DNA of 64,000 bases. Source: Sambucus nigra. Taxonomy: Eukaryota > Streptophyta > Magnoliopsida > Dipsacales > Adoxaceae. This document shows, piece after piece, positions 1-12,234 of this stretch. How positions within the stretch are numbered: the stretch's first letter is position 1; each line of letters opens with the position of its first letter. The stretch spans positions 106,691,709 to 106,755,708 of the forward strand of contig OX422222.1 in NCBI GenBank assembly GCA_949130495.1. The letters are read 5' to 3'. Under the pieces are notes generated by a model. That model saw only the letters and a list, made by a program, of their open reading frames with translations, did no database searches and was not told the origin of the DNA. The position numbers and the translations under genes were made by a program.

Positions 1-21
1 ACAGATAGCAAATACAAAATT

Positions 22-653
22 TGTTGGAATCTGACTCAGTTTTGAATGTGGCAACCATTAAAAGTAGCAGCCCCATCTTCTCTAATGTTCCATTTTCTTT
101 AATGCTCCATTAAGAGCTCCACCAGCAGCCCCATTAAGAGCTCAGTAGCTGCATTAAATGCTCCACCACCATCCCACCAAGGATTTGTTTAATCTTTTAA
201 TTCTCTCTCTCCTATATAAGGAGGAAGGCTTTTGATTGTTGAAAGACACACTAGAAATCAAGTGAGACGACAATTAGAGAGAGGTTTACAACTAAGGCAT
301 TTTAGTTGTAACTGAGTGCAACAAGACGATTTTGTGAGTTTCTTATGTGAGGGTTCCTACAATATTGTGAGATTAATATTGTGAGTTGAGTGAATGTTCA
401 AATGAGTGATCGAGTGTGTAACACATATTCTCCTATAGTGAAACCTCCCCTCCCCTCCCCTCCTGTGGACGTAGCCAATTTTGGTGAACCACGTTAAATA
501 CTTGTGTTTCTAAATTGTGTGATTGCTATATGCTTATTTCATTTCATAATTCTATTAGTAAGTTGATTTAGTAGCTTGAGGGAAAAGGTCTTCGGTTGTA
601 TTCTGCACAACTGACAAGCGGAGTTTCGAGGCTTTCGGAATTCATTGCTAACA
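22..653 (+). repeat. 5' LTR of a Ty1/copia element
   Basis: The LTR begins TGTTGGAA and ends in CA directly before a primer-binding site. A TATA-like TATATAAG lies at 213-220. No matching 3' LTR is present downstream, so the right-hand boundary rests on the CA end plus the adjoining primer site. Confidence 0.7.
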
Positions 654-668
654 ATTGGTATCTGAGCT
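654..668 (+). promoter_or_regulatory. Primer-binding site of the copia element
   Basis: ATTGGTATCTGAGCT follows the LTR end. It differs by one base from the usual TGGTATCAGAGC, which is complementary to the 3' end of initiator tRNA-Met. Confidence 0.7.
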
Positions 669-745
669 ACAGTTGCTAGTTACACCGGTAGAACGGTTCG
701 AAACGTTCAAGGCGTGTTCAAACACAAGCTCGTGATTTTTTCCTA

Positions 746-3700
746 ATGGCGGAAACTAAATCAAACGTTACTCCTGACATTGCCTCTACGAGCACAAACT
801 CAAAGATGTGGGATCCTAGTTATGGATCCGGTGGTTCCATGAAATTCGAAATTAAGTCTTATGGCGAAAAGATCAATTTCGGTCTATGGCAGTGATGGAT
901 GCGAGGCATTCTAGTCAAATAAAGACTTGAAATAGCTTTATTAGGCATCCAGAACATATCGGAAGGCATATGCGATGTAGAGTCGCTTGATATTGACGGA
1001 CAAGCGACTTCTTCTATTGAGCAATACATCACTAATGAGGTGTTAAATCACGTGGTGGAGACCAAGTTAGAAGAAGTATACGTGGGGAAAAGTTTGTCCA
1101 ACAAGCTTTTTCTCAAGAAGCAATTGTTCAAGCTCAAGAGGAAGGAGAGCGGAGATACGATGAAGAACATCAACACGTTCAAAGCCTTGATCAATGATTT
1201 GAATCAGATAGATGTTCAAATCACGGAGGAAGATCGAGCACTGCTATTGCTTGCATCGTTGCTCGATTCATATGAACATTTTGTCACAACCCTAATGTTC
1301 AGGAAGTTTACGCTCAAGTTAAACAGGGTATTGCACGACATCTTTTCCCATGTGACCATGGAAAAGAACGGAAATGATGTGTCATCTTCTCAAAATGAGG
1401 GCTTAGTTGCCAAGATTGGCAATGGTGGGCACGAGCCGTAAAAAATCGGGGTGCCAATAGATCTCAAACACGAGATCACGAAAACTTTGAGTGTTGCAAA
1501 TGTCACAAGAAAAGTCACATCAAGAAGAATTGCCCGGAGATGCGAAAGGAAGACAAGAAAGGAATTGTTACAAAAGATGTTGCAGTTGTTGCAACACAAG
1601 ATGTCACGAAGATACTTACTTGTTTTTCTACCGATTATGGAAGTGGGTGGATTCTCGACTCGGGATGCTCCTATCACATGTGCCCCAACCGGGAGTGGTT
1701 TGATCAATACAAACCACAAAACAGTGGAAACATTCTCATGGGAAACAATGCTACGTGCAAGGTGAGAATCAAGATGTGGGATGGTGTTGTTCGAATGCTA
1801 AGTCATGTTAGACATGTTCTGACACTCAAGAAAAAATTGATCTCTTTGGGCACACTCGACGGCATTGGGTGTGTGTTTCAAGCTGAGTACGGGACTTTGA
1901 AAGTGAAGAAGGGATCAATGGTGGATTTGCGCGGCACAAAATCACCTAACAATCTTTATAGATTGAAGGGAACCACGGTACCCGGTGGAGCGGCAGTATT
2001 CACAAAATCAGAAGTTGACGTGCTACAGCTATGGCACATGAGACTTGGTCACATGAGCTAAAGAGACATGGAAGAACTTCATCGACGGAAGTTGTTGAAA
2101 GGAGTTCACGGATGCAAGTTCGATTTTTGCAAGTATTGTGTGATGGGCAACCAAACTAGAGTTTAGTTCAATATCTCTACGACCAAAAGTTTAAGGTGTT
2201 TATAACTTTATTCATTTCGATGTTTGTGGGCCTTCGGATATTGTATCCCTGGGAGGGTTCACATATTTTGTAACTTTCATTGATGATTTCTCTCGCAAAG
2301 TTTGGGTTTACTATTTGAAAGAAAAATCGGAGGTTTCGATAAATTCAAGGAGTGGAAGGCTATGGTGTAAAATCAAACCGAAAAGAAGATCAAGTATGTG
2401 AGGAGCGACAATGGAGGAGAATATAAGGATGGCAAATTCCTTCAGTTTTGCAAAGATGCCGGCATCACAAGGCATTTTATCGTGAAGAAAACTCCACAAC
2501 AAAATGGTATTGCGGAGCGGATGAACCGAAACATTATGGAGAGGGCAAGGTGCATGAGGTTTCATGCTGGGTTGCCAAAATCTTTTTGGGCAGCAGTTAT
2601 TGATCATGCCGTTTATTTGGTCAATAGGTTTCTAAATGCAACTCTTGGATTGAAGTGTCCCGAAGAAGTATGGTCTGGGCAAGATGTCAATTACTTACAG
2701 CTGAGAGTATTCGGGTGTCCAGGTTATGTTCACATTCCTAGTAATGAAAAGACCAAAACTAACCCGAGGTCTCATTTATGTATCTTTCTTGGTTTTATGA
2801 AAGGGGTAGAGGGGTACAAGCTTTTGGATCCTACGTCAAGAAAGCTTTTTGTTAGCCGGGACGTGAGATTTGATGAGTGGGTTATGCGTACGCACAAGGA
2901 ATTTCAAGAAGTTGCAAATAACGATGGTGTTAAAACCGTCGAGGTTTTTATTTATGTTCCAAGATCGTCCATTATCGAAACTGATGAAGCATCCACTAAT
3001 GATACTATTGATACTCAACTAAATGACAACATAGTTGAGGTGGAGCATGGGGAGGAGGAATATGAGGAAAAATTAGTTGAGGTGGAGCAACCTCAACAGG
3101 TGGGGCATGTGATCGAACTCTTCATGAAATCAAATCGGCCTCATGATTTGGTTGGGAAGATGAAGTACACTTCGCCCTTGTGTCAAGCGAGGGTGATCCA
3201 ACTACTTACAAAGAAGCCATCAGTAGTGAAGGTAAACAAGGTTGGATGGGTGCTATGATCGAAGAGATAGGAGTTCTACGCAAGAACTCCGTGTGGGATT
3301 TGGTTCCGAAACCCAAGGATCTACACATCGTTGGTTCCAAATGGGTCTTTTGGAGGAAGGAAGCAATCAACAAAGAGGAAAAACCAAAGTATAAAGCCAA
3401 GGGGTTTTCACAAAAAGAGGAAATAGACTATGATGATATCTTTTCTTCGGTAGTGAAACACACTTCTATACGAGTGTTGGCTATGGTCGCTCAATTTGAT
3501 ATGGAATTGGATCAAATGGATGTGAAGACAACTTTTCTTCATGGTGACTTAAAGGAAGTTATCTACATGGGGCAACCAGAAGGGTTCAAGGATGTAGGCA
3601 AGGAAAACCACATGTGTAGGCTCAAGAAGTCCTTCTATGGTCTTAAGCGGTCTCCGCGACAATGGTACCTACGGTACGACACTTTCATGATGCGGGTTGG

Positions 3701-3860
3701 TTACACTAGGTGTGATAATGATCATTGTGCGTACTATCGGACATTTTAAGATGACTCATTTATATGCTTTATGTGGACGACATGCTTATCGCTTGTTGGG
3801 ATATGTCAAAAATCAAGAAGCTCAAGGTTGAGTTGAGAAACAAAGGTTTGCATTGTCTAG
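746..3860 (+). pseudogene. Broken Ty1/copia gag-pol
   Basis: The reading begins at ATG 746 and meets a stop at 893-895. Gag resumes at 1040-1441 in an open stretch, then a frameshift leads to a zinc knuckle (CX2CX4HX4C, 1492-1533) and a protease motif WILDSGCSYHM (about 1648-1680). The pre-integrase motif LWHMRLGHM lies near 2029. Integrase core pieces follow at 2398-2900 (SDNGGEYK, then a conserved E in NGIAERMN). The RT palm appears at 3250-3749, and after another frameshift the YVDD box is at 3770-3781. The order gag-protease-integrase-RT is that of Copia elements. Several stops and shifts (893, 1441, 2061, 2164, 3258, 3749) show it is dead. RNase H and the 3' LTR are missing after about 3860, so the element is truncated. 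Confidence 0.88.
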
Positions 3861-4086
3861 AAGAGGGAAGACGTGGGGAAGAGCAGAGGGTGGAGAGTTA
3901 ATTAGGAGAGAGATTAAGAGAAACAAAAAGTATTCTGCAGAAACTGAATTTAGTTCTTGTTCAATCGAAAAACACTATTTGGAAATAATAGAACTGAGGA
4001 AATGAAAATTCTTAAATCAGGAATATACAGTTAAGTAGGGCGGTGGAGTTCCATTGGGTAAACTCTTATGTAAAATGAAAATAATC
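3861..4086. other. Unassigned spacer
   Basis: This is AT-rich sequence between the truncated copia RT and the next LTR. I see no ORF, repeat end or RNA gene. Confidence 0.4.
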
Positions 4087-4526
4087 TGTTGGAACTAAAA
4101 GTCCCGATTCTAAGAGTAAACCAAGGGTGGTTGAGCAATTATTGAACTTAGCTATATCCATATATGATTATTCTTTAAGAAACCAAAGAGATGTCATGCG
4201 ACACCAGTTTATAATGTGTACGCAAGGTCGGAGGATTTGATTTTGTTTTTACTTGTCTAATTTTCATGTCTAATTTTCTCTCTTTTAGTTTGTATTATAG
4301 GTTCAGGGTAATATTCCTTTGGAATATTCTAGTGTGCCCTCTTTAGTCATTTTACCTTTTAAGGTTATCTTGGCTAGCAATATAACTTAGCCTATAACAA
4401 ATAAGGCCCTTGGCCTCTCGCTACTATTACTTTTGAGTTGATAGAGAATTAGAGAGAGAATGGGCAACTTGCCTCTAAATCAATGTTGTTTTGTAGTTTA
4501 GATTAAATTGCTCCCGATATACATCA
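4087..4526 (+). repeat. LTR of a second copia-type element, followed by a primer site
   Basis: It starts TGTTGGAACTAAAAGTCCC, a common plant copia LTR start, and ends in ACATCA. It is followed at about 4529-4540 by AGTGGTATAAGCG, a degraded form of the tRNA-Met primer site. Nothing recognisable of its gag or its other LTR follows, so it is a truncated left end. Confidence 0.5.
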
Positions 4527-4540
4527 AAGTGGTATAAGCG

Positions 4541-5150
4541 CGAATGTCGCTCCTGATGTGGTCGCCGCAGTTGTTGTTGTAGAGACATGAACAAAGCTTA
4601 GAGGAACTGTCGAGTTACTCCTTCAAATTTAATACTCGTCGCCCGTGGTAAAGTGGCACCACCCCTTTCTATTCCTCCAAAACCCTCACCTACCATGGGT
4701 ATTTACCTCCACAAGCACCAAGTATGCTATTGTTTCAATGTCACCCCCTCACCTCCACCTTTACCAGAGACCGACGATTCCCACCGGAGCAACTGGGGGC
4801 ATGGATTCGTCCGTTTTAACCCACGACTGCAAGAGGGTACTAAAATCCTAAATCTAAAGCAAACCAAATCGATATGCACTAAAACAACAAATCCGGAGAC
4901 CTAAAATGCTTGGAAATGTTCGGTGACAAAATTCGACCTTTGGCTGGAGTGTTGTCGGATCGGAAACCCCGGGAAATCTAAGGACAACAACAAAAGGGTT
5001 GTCCTACTCCGAACTCCTGGGCCTTGAATTAACTTTCTCTGATATCCTGTAGCTATTGCGAGTCCATAATGCCCTTCGCCGAAGTGGATCAAACCCCAAT
5101 GGAGCTTCGGTAGGCACAGTGGGGGAAGAAGCAGTTGTCCAGTCCCCGTG
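4541..5150. other. Non-coding remnant
   Basis: Possibly the start of the internal region of the second copia element. Short open stretches exist but have no recognisable domain. No gene supported. Confidence 0.35.
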
Positions 5151-5647
5151 ACTTGAACCCATGACCTTGTTCTTTTTTTGATATGATACTAGGATTATCA
5201 CTTGATGTAAATGGGATGGGGTGTGTCTTATCTGAAAATCATATGGTGCCCAAGGAAGATCATGCCTGCTATGTCCTTTAAGCCTGGCAAGTCGTTCCTG
5301 AGTTCACATGGTTAACAAAGTAGTAATGATGTCCACATCATTCTCCCCGTGTCCTAGTCCTCCTGGACAGTGTGGTGGGAATCTTTATCGTTTAGTTTTG
5401 GAACCATGTGGTTGTTGTAACACCCCTTATTTTCTACACTTTGGGTGGCCAAACCTCAATCCCGAAAATAGGGGATGTCAAACAATTTATAGCATTCTAT
5501 TCATTAGTGAATAATTGAGGAAAACTAAAACCATCCATGACAGGTCGTAAAAGATGCGAATCCAACAAGATATAGATACAAGAATCCAATAAGTGAATCA
5601 ATAAAACTGAATGCAACTTGACGTAGCGGAAAGCGATGAAATAAAGG

Positions 5648-6775
5648 TGTAAGAGGGTACTTTAGATTATATATGTGGAGGCGTAACCCCTATTGAGTAT
5701 GGTAACCACGGGTTAAATTAGCCAACACCCTAGACTAATTATAGGAAACACACACACAAAACTCAATGAAGATGGACTCAGTTTAAACTCGCAAAGCCTC
5801 TCGTGTATGACTCAGGGAATAATAATGAACTTTAGAAGTGACTTAGCTAGAGGGAGAGGGAAAATAAGCACCCTAGGTACACCCTGGTAGGCAGGTAGCA
5901 ACACACCAAACTCCCTCAAGAATCTCTGTCAAATATTAAAAGCTTCGCAATAAATGACAATGGTGAGTTAGTGAACTCTCTAGTTTGCAATGACTCTTTT
6001 TCTTAATTCTCCAAAAAAGATCATGCCCTCCTCAAAGGTGGTTGGGGTCCTTAAATAGCCCCCCACACCACCCCCGAGGCAACTCAGTCATTAAAGAGTA
6101 TGAAAGACATCCCTCATACTTTATGTCACAACATTAAATGCCTGATGCACTAGTTGTCTCCACGTCATAAACATTAAATGCCAAGACATGCCTTTTGCCT
6201 ATCCACTGTGTGTCAGGGGTTTGTTGTCGCAGAGGTGGTTCACCAACTACCTGACAGCCCCGAATACCACAGCGGTTTACTCAAGTGTATGTCTGACAAA
6301 CGTTTAGATGGCTAGTGACATCACCCATAGTAGATGTGACTTTAAGTATAGGGTTGTTTGGTCCATAACTTAATGCCCGATAGAACTCCAAGCTGCTCCG
6401 CTTGAGGTTCCACGGTCAGGGTCCTTCGGTGCTTTACCAGGTGTATCTAAGATGGTCAGGACAAGCCCCAACGGTGCCTTACTTCCCAATCCTCCAAACC
6501 AGGTCCCTCTAAAGTTCCCACAGTGAGGTCATTCGATAGAGCATGAAAGCTCTCCCAGGCCCTGCCAAGCCTGGTCTCTCGCGAGTACCGTTTGACCTCA
6601 TACAAACCCTTCCATTATTATCGTTACGTCATTACAATCGTTAAAGCTTACAGAAATCAATAATGAAAGTACGATGTGATTAAAACCACAAGCTAAAATA
6701 TGAGTTGCCACGCTGAGCTGCCTCACCAAGGTGTCACGCTTGAGTTGCCGTGCTGAGCTGCAAGCCCCCTCTACA
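5648..6775 (-). repeat. 3' LTR of the Tat element (left copy)
   Basis: It begins TGTAAGAGGG and ends CCCCCTCTACA on the plus strand, 1128 bp. A TATA-like TATTTAA, read on the minus strand, lies at 6051-6057. It matches 18775-19902 base for base as far as I can read. Confidence 0.95.
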
Positions 6776-6790
6776 TTTGCCCCCTCGTGG
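6776..6790 (-). promoter_or_regulatory. Polypurine tract of the Tat element
   Basis: On the minus strand the bases abutting the 3' LTR read CGAGGGGGCAAA, a purine-rich plus-strand primer. Confidence 0.75.
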
Positions 6791-7224
6791 AGAGATTTAT
6801 TGGGACAAGAAATGTCTGCACGAAATGGCTCATCGTGATGGATTTTTCTTTGTGTAACCGTTGGAACATCTTCTTCGTTGTGGCTCCGTTGGGTAAGTCT
6901 GACAAGGAGATTGGCGCCAAAACTCAAACTTGCTGAGCAAGGCAACGCTTCCTGTTCTCTATGCATCATTTCATTAGTGACGTGCGCTGTCTTTTCAACT
7001 GTCACAGCACTTCCCGAAGTGCCACGTGTTCTTGTGAAATGATTACAGGCGGCCGTGCACGTGCGAGGGTGGGAAAATCTAAACGCCAAACTCGAAAGTC
7101 TCAACAGCCATTTTTTTTTTTCAAAATACTTTGAACCTTAACCACGTGGGCCTAAAGGGTCTGCTTCTACTTCTTCTTTCCTACTTCATTGTTACCTTCT
7201 TTCCTCAGACTATCGCTTCTGTTC

Positions 7225-7232
7225 TTATAAAG
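7225..7232 (+). promoter_or_regulatory. Candidate TATA box of the antisense gene
   Basis: TTATAAAG is followed by a GA-rich 5' leader and lies about 140 bp before the ATG at 7367. It sits inside the retrotransposon but outside its LTR, on the strand opposite to gag-pol. Confidence 0.45.
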
Positions 7233-7366
7233 AGAGAGAGAGAGGTAGATACGCCATTGTTGCAGAGAGTTATAATCACTACTTGTGATCGTTCGTCTCC
7301 AGTGTTGCCTTCAATCCCTTTTTTCTCAAAACCTTCTTTGTTACGGCTTCAAGCACCATTTCTGCC

Positions 7367-10300
7367 ATGGCGTCTTCAAGCGACCCCACCATTTCTGCCA
7401 CCAGTGTTCCGTCTGCCACCACCACTGCTGCCTCCGCCCGGGGTGCTGCTCGCCAAGAGCAGCTGAGATTTTACCGTCGCTCTCCCGTTTTTGGGGAGGG
7501 TGATGGCTTTGCTGTTGCCTGTAAGGCTGTTTGCTTTTCCTCCAAGTTTGACGCCCTGTTGCTGGGTGATGAAGACGAAGAGGTGTCTAAGTGGGGATTT
7601 TTGCCCCCAGAAGGAACTCTGAGATTTCGCTTAGAGCGAGGGGACTTTCCATGGTCCCACATTGATTTCGAAGCACCCGGGGGATCCCCCGCCCACTTTG
7701 CTGCCTGGAACTCGCACATGCAGAGTTCCTATGCTGATATTCTTACCAAGATTGGACTGCAACGGGCTAAATGGTTTGGTGAGTTCACCATTTCAAAGAA
7801 CAATGCTGCCCTTCCTGTCTTGATCTCTCGATGGAACGTGGATACTCATACGTTCATTGCTGCCTGGGGTGAGTTTACCATAACTCTGGAGGATGTGTGT
7901 GAGCTCTTGGGCCTCGATGCAACAGGCCATGAGCCCTACACCGATGAAGCTCTTGATGCTCAAGAGACTGCGGATCGTTCTGAGTTGGATCGCATATGCC
8001 GAAGCTGCATCGGCTCTTCCAACAAAGCTACTTTTTCTCCCCTGATCAACTATTTCTTCCAGAGTTCCAGCGAAGGCAGCTCTTCATCAACTGCCCCTGG
8101 TCAAGGTACTTCGTTGGAGCTTGCCGCTTACATTCTTGTGATTTTGTCCCGTTTCTTTTTGACGGGCAAGCCTAATGATCAGCCCCGAAGAGACCTCATC
8201 AACCTGTCCCTTCGCCTAGCTCGAGGCATAAAGCTTCCCCTGGCTGCAATTGCCCTGGGATCCTTGTACACCTGGTTAGACAGGACTTTATTCGACATGG
8301 AACGCTCTATTGGTCGTTATAACTTAGCCAATTTCGCCAATAGCGTGCTTCTGACTAGCTTTCTTTACTTCCGCTTTCCTGCCGTAGCGGCCAAGTCCAA
8401 CCGACCTCCTTCGGCTGAATCAATTCTGCCTCCTCGGTCCTTTATTTACCATAAGAGGCAAAGCCGAAAGGAGTTGATTTCAGTGATTGACCGTTTTGAG
8501 AGCTTCGTTATGAGGCCTTATCAAGAAGAGGCCTTTTTTCACACTTGTAAGTTTTTTCATCCTGATGCCCGAATGATACGGGATCCCTCTCCTGACATCG
8601 AGGACCCCTCGCTGGCCGTAGTTCTTCTTCTTTCTCCTGGATATCTGCCCTCATACACCGAGTGGGGATACTCGAGCGAGCATTACAACCCCAACCGATG
8701 CAGCCGTCAGTTTGGGTTTGACCAGGGGGTGCCACGTCCAGTTTTCCAATCGTCAAACCCCAAAGTCTCCTTTGCCGAGGCATGTTCGTTGTTTTCTTCA
8801 ACTGCTGCGTGGGGGATATCCTCAGCAATGGCTGGGCGTGTCACCATTCCTAGTATTACTAGGCGTGGGGATGTGACCCCTCTTTTTGCCACCAAATATT
8901 GGCCAAGACAACTAGCTGAAATTGCTAAGTTCATCGAGCAAGAGCCAGTGTACCCTCCTGTTTGCTCATTTTCTGCCCTAGAGTTGGGGCTAAAGGGCAA
9001 CTCTGTGCTTGGGATAGAGTTCCCTCTAAGTTCAACCCACAAAGCACCTCCCAAGGAGCTTCCCCCACTTTGTGCCATGGTCCCAGTTGCCACGCCTAAG
9101 TCAAAAACTGCTGCTGCAAAGAAGGCTGCCCCCTCTGCTGCAGCTACTACCGATGAGGGGGCTTCTCAACCTCTTGCTAAGAAAGCAAGAACGGCCAAGA
9201 GTGGGACATCAAAATCAAAGTCGAAGTCCCAGAAGCCCCAAACTCCCATGGCAGCTCTTCCTATAGCATTCGTTCCTCCTCCCATGCCTGCTGAGATGGC
9301 TGAGCGTGTGAGGAAGGAGGCCCAGGCAGAACTGGACCGAATACATGCTGAGTATCAACGGCATGCGGTCGTTGCCCCTTCCCCCGCTGCTTTCCCCACG
9401 GTGGTGGTGGATCCTTCAGAGCCAACGGCCAAAAAGAGGAAGAGTTCCCGGGTTCCTCAAGGCGTCAGCATTAGTGCAGCTAGCTCGAGAAAGAAGACTC
9501 TGGGCACCAAGTCCCAGAAGAAACGGACTCCTGAAGTACGCCTGACCCCTGAGGTGCAATCAACCTCTGCCCCCTCAATTGCTGCCGCTCCTCCCACTTC
9601 GCCCGTGGTTGTGCCCTCTCGTTCTCCTTCTGAATCGGAGGTATGCATTGCTGACTTAATTATTATCCCCTTTTTGCTTGAGGATGACTGTCTTTGCTTG
9701 TGTGTATGCTTATCCCTCGCCCCCTTTCTTTGACAACTGTTTTGCAGGGGGTTGAAATAGAAAAACCAGACTCGTCCAGTCCTCCCGTGAGCCCTTTTGT
9801 GGGGGGACGCTTCGGTGTATCTCATACCGATGTGACTCCTCCCCGTTCCCCCATGACAGGGCTTACGTATTCTCGTCGTTTAGTCAGCCAACGTGCGAGG
9901 GATGTCATTGCGGGAGGTGATGCCGTTGACCCTGCGAGTGCTTCCTCGCCTGAAGCGATGACCCTGCCCGAAGTGGCATCTCCCGAGATAACACCTTTGG
10001 TCCCTTCAGATTTACAGGCCTCATCCGAGGTTCCTCTGCCCCTTGTACTTACTGAGGAGAGTGAACCCGAGGTATGATGTGATCTGTAATTTGTTTGTTG
10101 TAGTTCTTTCAGTCATATTCTTTCCTTATTTGGCTTATTGAATTGTGATATGTTTTGGGTACCCCAGGTTGAAGTGTCTTCGTTGTTGGAAAGTATTCTT
10201 CTTCGAACGATGTTGATGAGACCCCCGACTGTCATTCCTTTGTTTAGCACCATAACTGAGGTAAGCAACACGTCGAGCTATTTCTTCATATTTTCTGTGC

Positions 10301-12007
10301 CCATTCTTCTTTTCTAACACTTGGCTTTGTGCACAGTTTTCTCCCGATCTTGCATCAACTCCTGTAGTGAGGGCCCAGGTTGGTGTGTTTACACCCCTTC
10401 CTGATGTGGCTTTGTTTGAGGGCTCCGTGTCCTCTCGTGATGAACCCCATATGCTTGCCCTTGTGCCCTACACGGGTGATCAAGTTTGGACAAGCGTGGA
10501 GGCTTCTGCGTCCAGGGATCCCGTTATGGCATCTGGGTTAATAATTGCTCCCCCAACGGTTCCTGTCCCTGAGGCTGCCTCGAATGCTCCCATTGTGACT
10601 GAGGTATATCTTTCCTCCTATCTTTTGTTAAGATTTTCATAATCTCCATCCTATAATGTTGACTTAACAACGAAAGCGCTTGTTAAGATTTTTCACAAAA
10701 CTCCACCTTATAACGGTGACTTAACAACGAAAACACTTGTTAAGATTTTTTTCCCTAAAACTCCACCTTATAACGGTGACTTAACAATGAAAACACTTGT
10801 TAAGATTTTTTTCGCAAACTCCACCTTATAACGGTGACTTAACAACGAAAACACTTGTTAAGATTTTTCATAAACTCCACCTTATAACGGTGACTTAACA
10901 ACGAAAACGCTTGTTAAGATTTTTCATAAACTCCACCTTATAACGGTGACTTAACAACGAAAACGCTTGTTAAGATTTTTCATAAACATCACCTTATAAC
11001 GGTGACTTAACAACGAAAACGCTTGTTAAGATTTTTTTCGCAAACTCCACCTTATAACGGTGACTTAACAACGAAAACACTTGTTAAGATTTTTCATAAA
11101 CTCCACCTTATAACGGTGACTTAACAACGAAAACGCTTGTTAAGATTTTTCATAAACTCCACCTTATAACGGTGACTTAACAACGAAAACGCTTGTTAAG
11201 TTTTTTTTTCAATAAACTCCACCTTATTTGGGCTTTTCTTTTCAGGTTGCTCGGGGAGATTCGCCCCCAGTCCTCTCACCTGTAGGCTCGCCCTTCCGAG
11301 AACCTGATGCTTCGGAAAATTCTATTCATGATGATCAAGGTTCTACGACTGGTGCTGCAGTTGAGAGCGAATCTGGGTGTGAGGTCCCTCTTCCCGACCT
11401 AGCTCCTCACTCGTTCTGTCTCATGGTGCTTCGGCAATCTCCTCAAATGCCCGTCAACCATCGGCTGGTGATTGAACAATTGGTGGATCACCATCCTGAG
11501 ACCTTCACACCGGATTGCCTGCGCTCAAATATTCATGTGATGAGTCACAGGCTGCAAGGCATGGCGATCGTTGTTGCTGAAATTGCTAGTACCCCCACTG
11601 CCAGTGTTACCAGATCCCTTCTCAACCAATTTCTAGGTTTTCTGAAGGAGTTGGGGCGTGATGGTTTCCGTTTTGACTGGCTTATCACGCATCTGAAGAC
11701 TTTGAAGAACCAGCAACTGATCGGCCAGAGGGAAGTGTTGATAAGGTACCAGGAGGACCAACGGGCTGAGGAGGTTAAGTTAGCCGAGCTGGCACCTCTT
11801 TTGGAATTGGCCGATGAAGAAGTAACGAAAGCCGAAGAAGCTCTGCGTTTGGCTAAGCTAAAACGGGAAAAGCTCCTTATTGAACGCGCCCAGGTGCAAA
11901 CCAGGCTAGAGGTTGCTGTCAACGCTCAAAATTCGTTTGCATCAGCTTCTTCGAGCCTCCCCGGGGATTTTTTCTCTTCCCCGGATCTGTGGTTTCTCCT
12001 AGCATAG
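7367..12007 (+). CDS. Antisense spliced gene of the Tat element: plant mobile domain protein
   Basis: Five exons are inferred: 7367-9640, 9748-10071, 10168-10260, 10337-10603 and 11246-12007, giving about 1239 residues. All introns are GT-AG and phase 0. The ATG context GCCATGGCG is strong. Residues from about 155 carry the plant mobile domain signature (WNVDTHTF, then GEFTITLEDVCELLGL), found in host MAIN-type proteins and in transposon-borne copies. A lysine-rich stretch near residues 570-730 (PLAKKARTAKSG, TAKKRKSSR) looks like nuclear localisation signals. Exons 2-4 are proline/serine rich and poorly conserved in character. The last exon ends in a charged helical region that looks like a coiled coil. 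The gene converges on pol, ending 230 bp from the pol stop. Function is unknown. That it travels with the element is shown by position; a role in transposition or chromatin is inference. Confidence 0.8.
10622..11225 (+). repeat. Minisatellite, about 10.5 units of 56-60 bp, in intron 4
   Basis: The unit contains CTTATAACGGTGACTTAAC and ends CTTGTTAAGATTTTT. Eleven partial or full copies run head to tail with few substitutions; length differences sit in the T-run. Within each unit CTTAACAA and TTGTTAAG are perfect inverted repeats around a loop CGAAAACGC, so every unit can form a hairpin. The array fills nearly the whole of the fourth intron of the antisense gene. Confidence 0.92.
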
Positions 12008-12234
12008 TAAAACTCCTGTACATATTTTCTTTCTTTCATTCATGTAATTCCTGGGCAGTAGTTCCCTATTTTGCTTGTAATGCTCTCTTCTTTAATGAAT
12101 GGAAGAATGTACGTTGTTTAATTTATCTCTGAGTTATGCTTGCTTTCATATCAATGTCTATATTTCATATCATCAGTAAAACTTGTATATTCATAATAAG
12201 AAGACCCAATACATCAATGGTACAAACAAACTGT

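Noticed and set aside
6598..7104. 168-codon minus-strand open frame across the 3' LTR and the Tat interior
   Set aside because: It straddles the LTR boundary, has no domain, and part of it recurs at 19725-19913 only because the LTR is duplicated.
8508..9093. Minus-strand open frames of over 100 codons opposite the mobile-domain exon
   Set aside because: No recognisable domain; explained by the strong codon bias of the plus-strand gene.
10622..11225. CRISPR-like array
   Set aside because: Units are contiguous without unique spacers and sit in an intron of a plant retrotransposon; it is a minisatellite.
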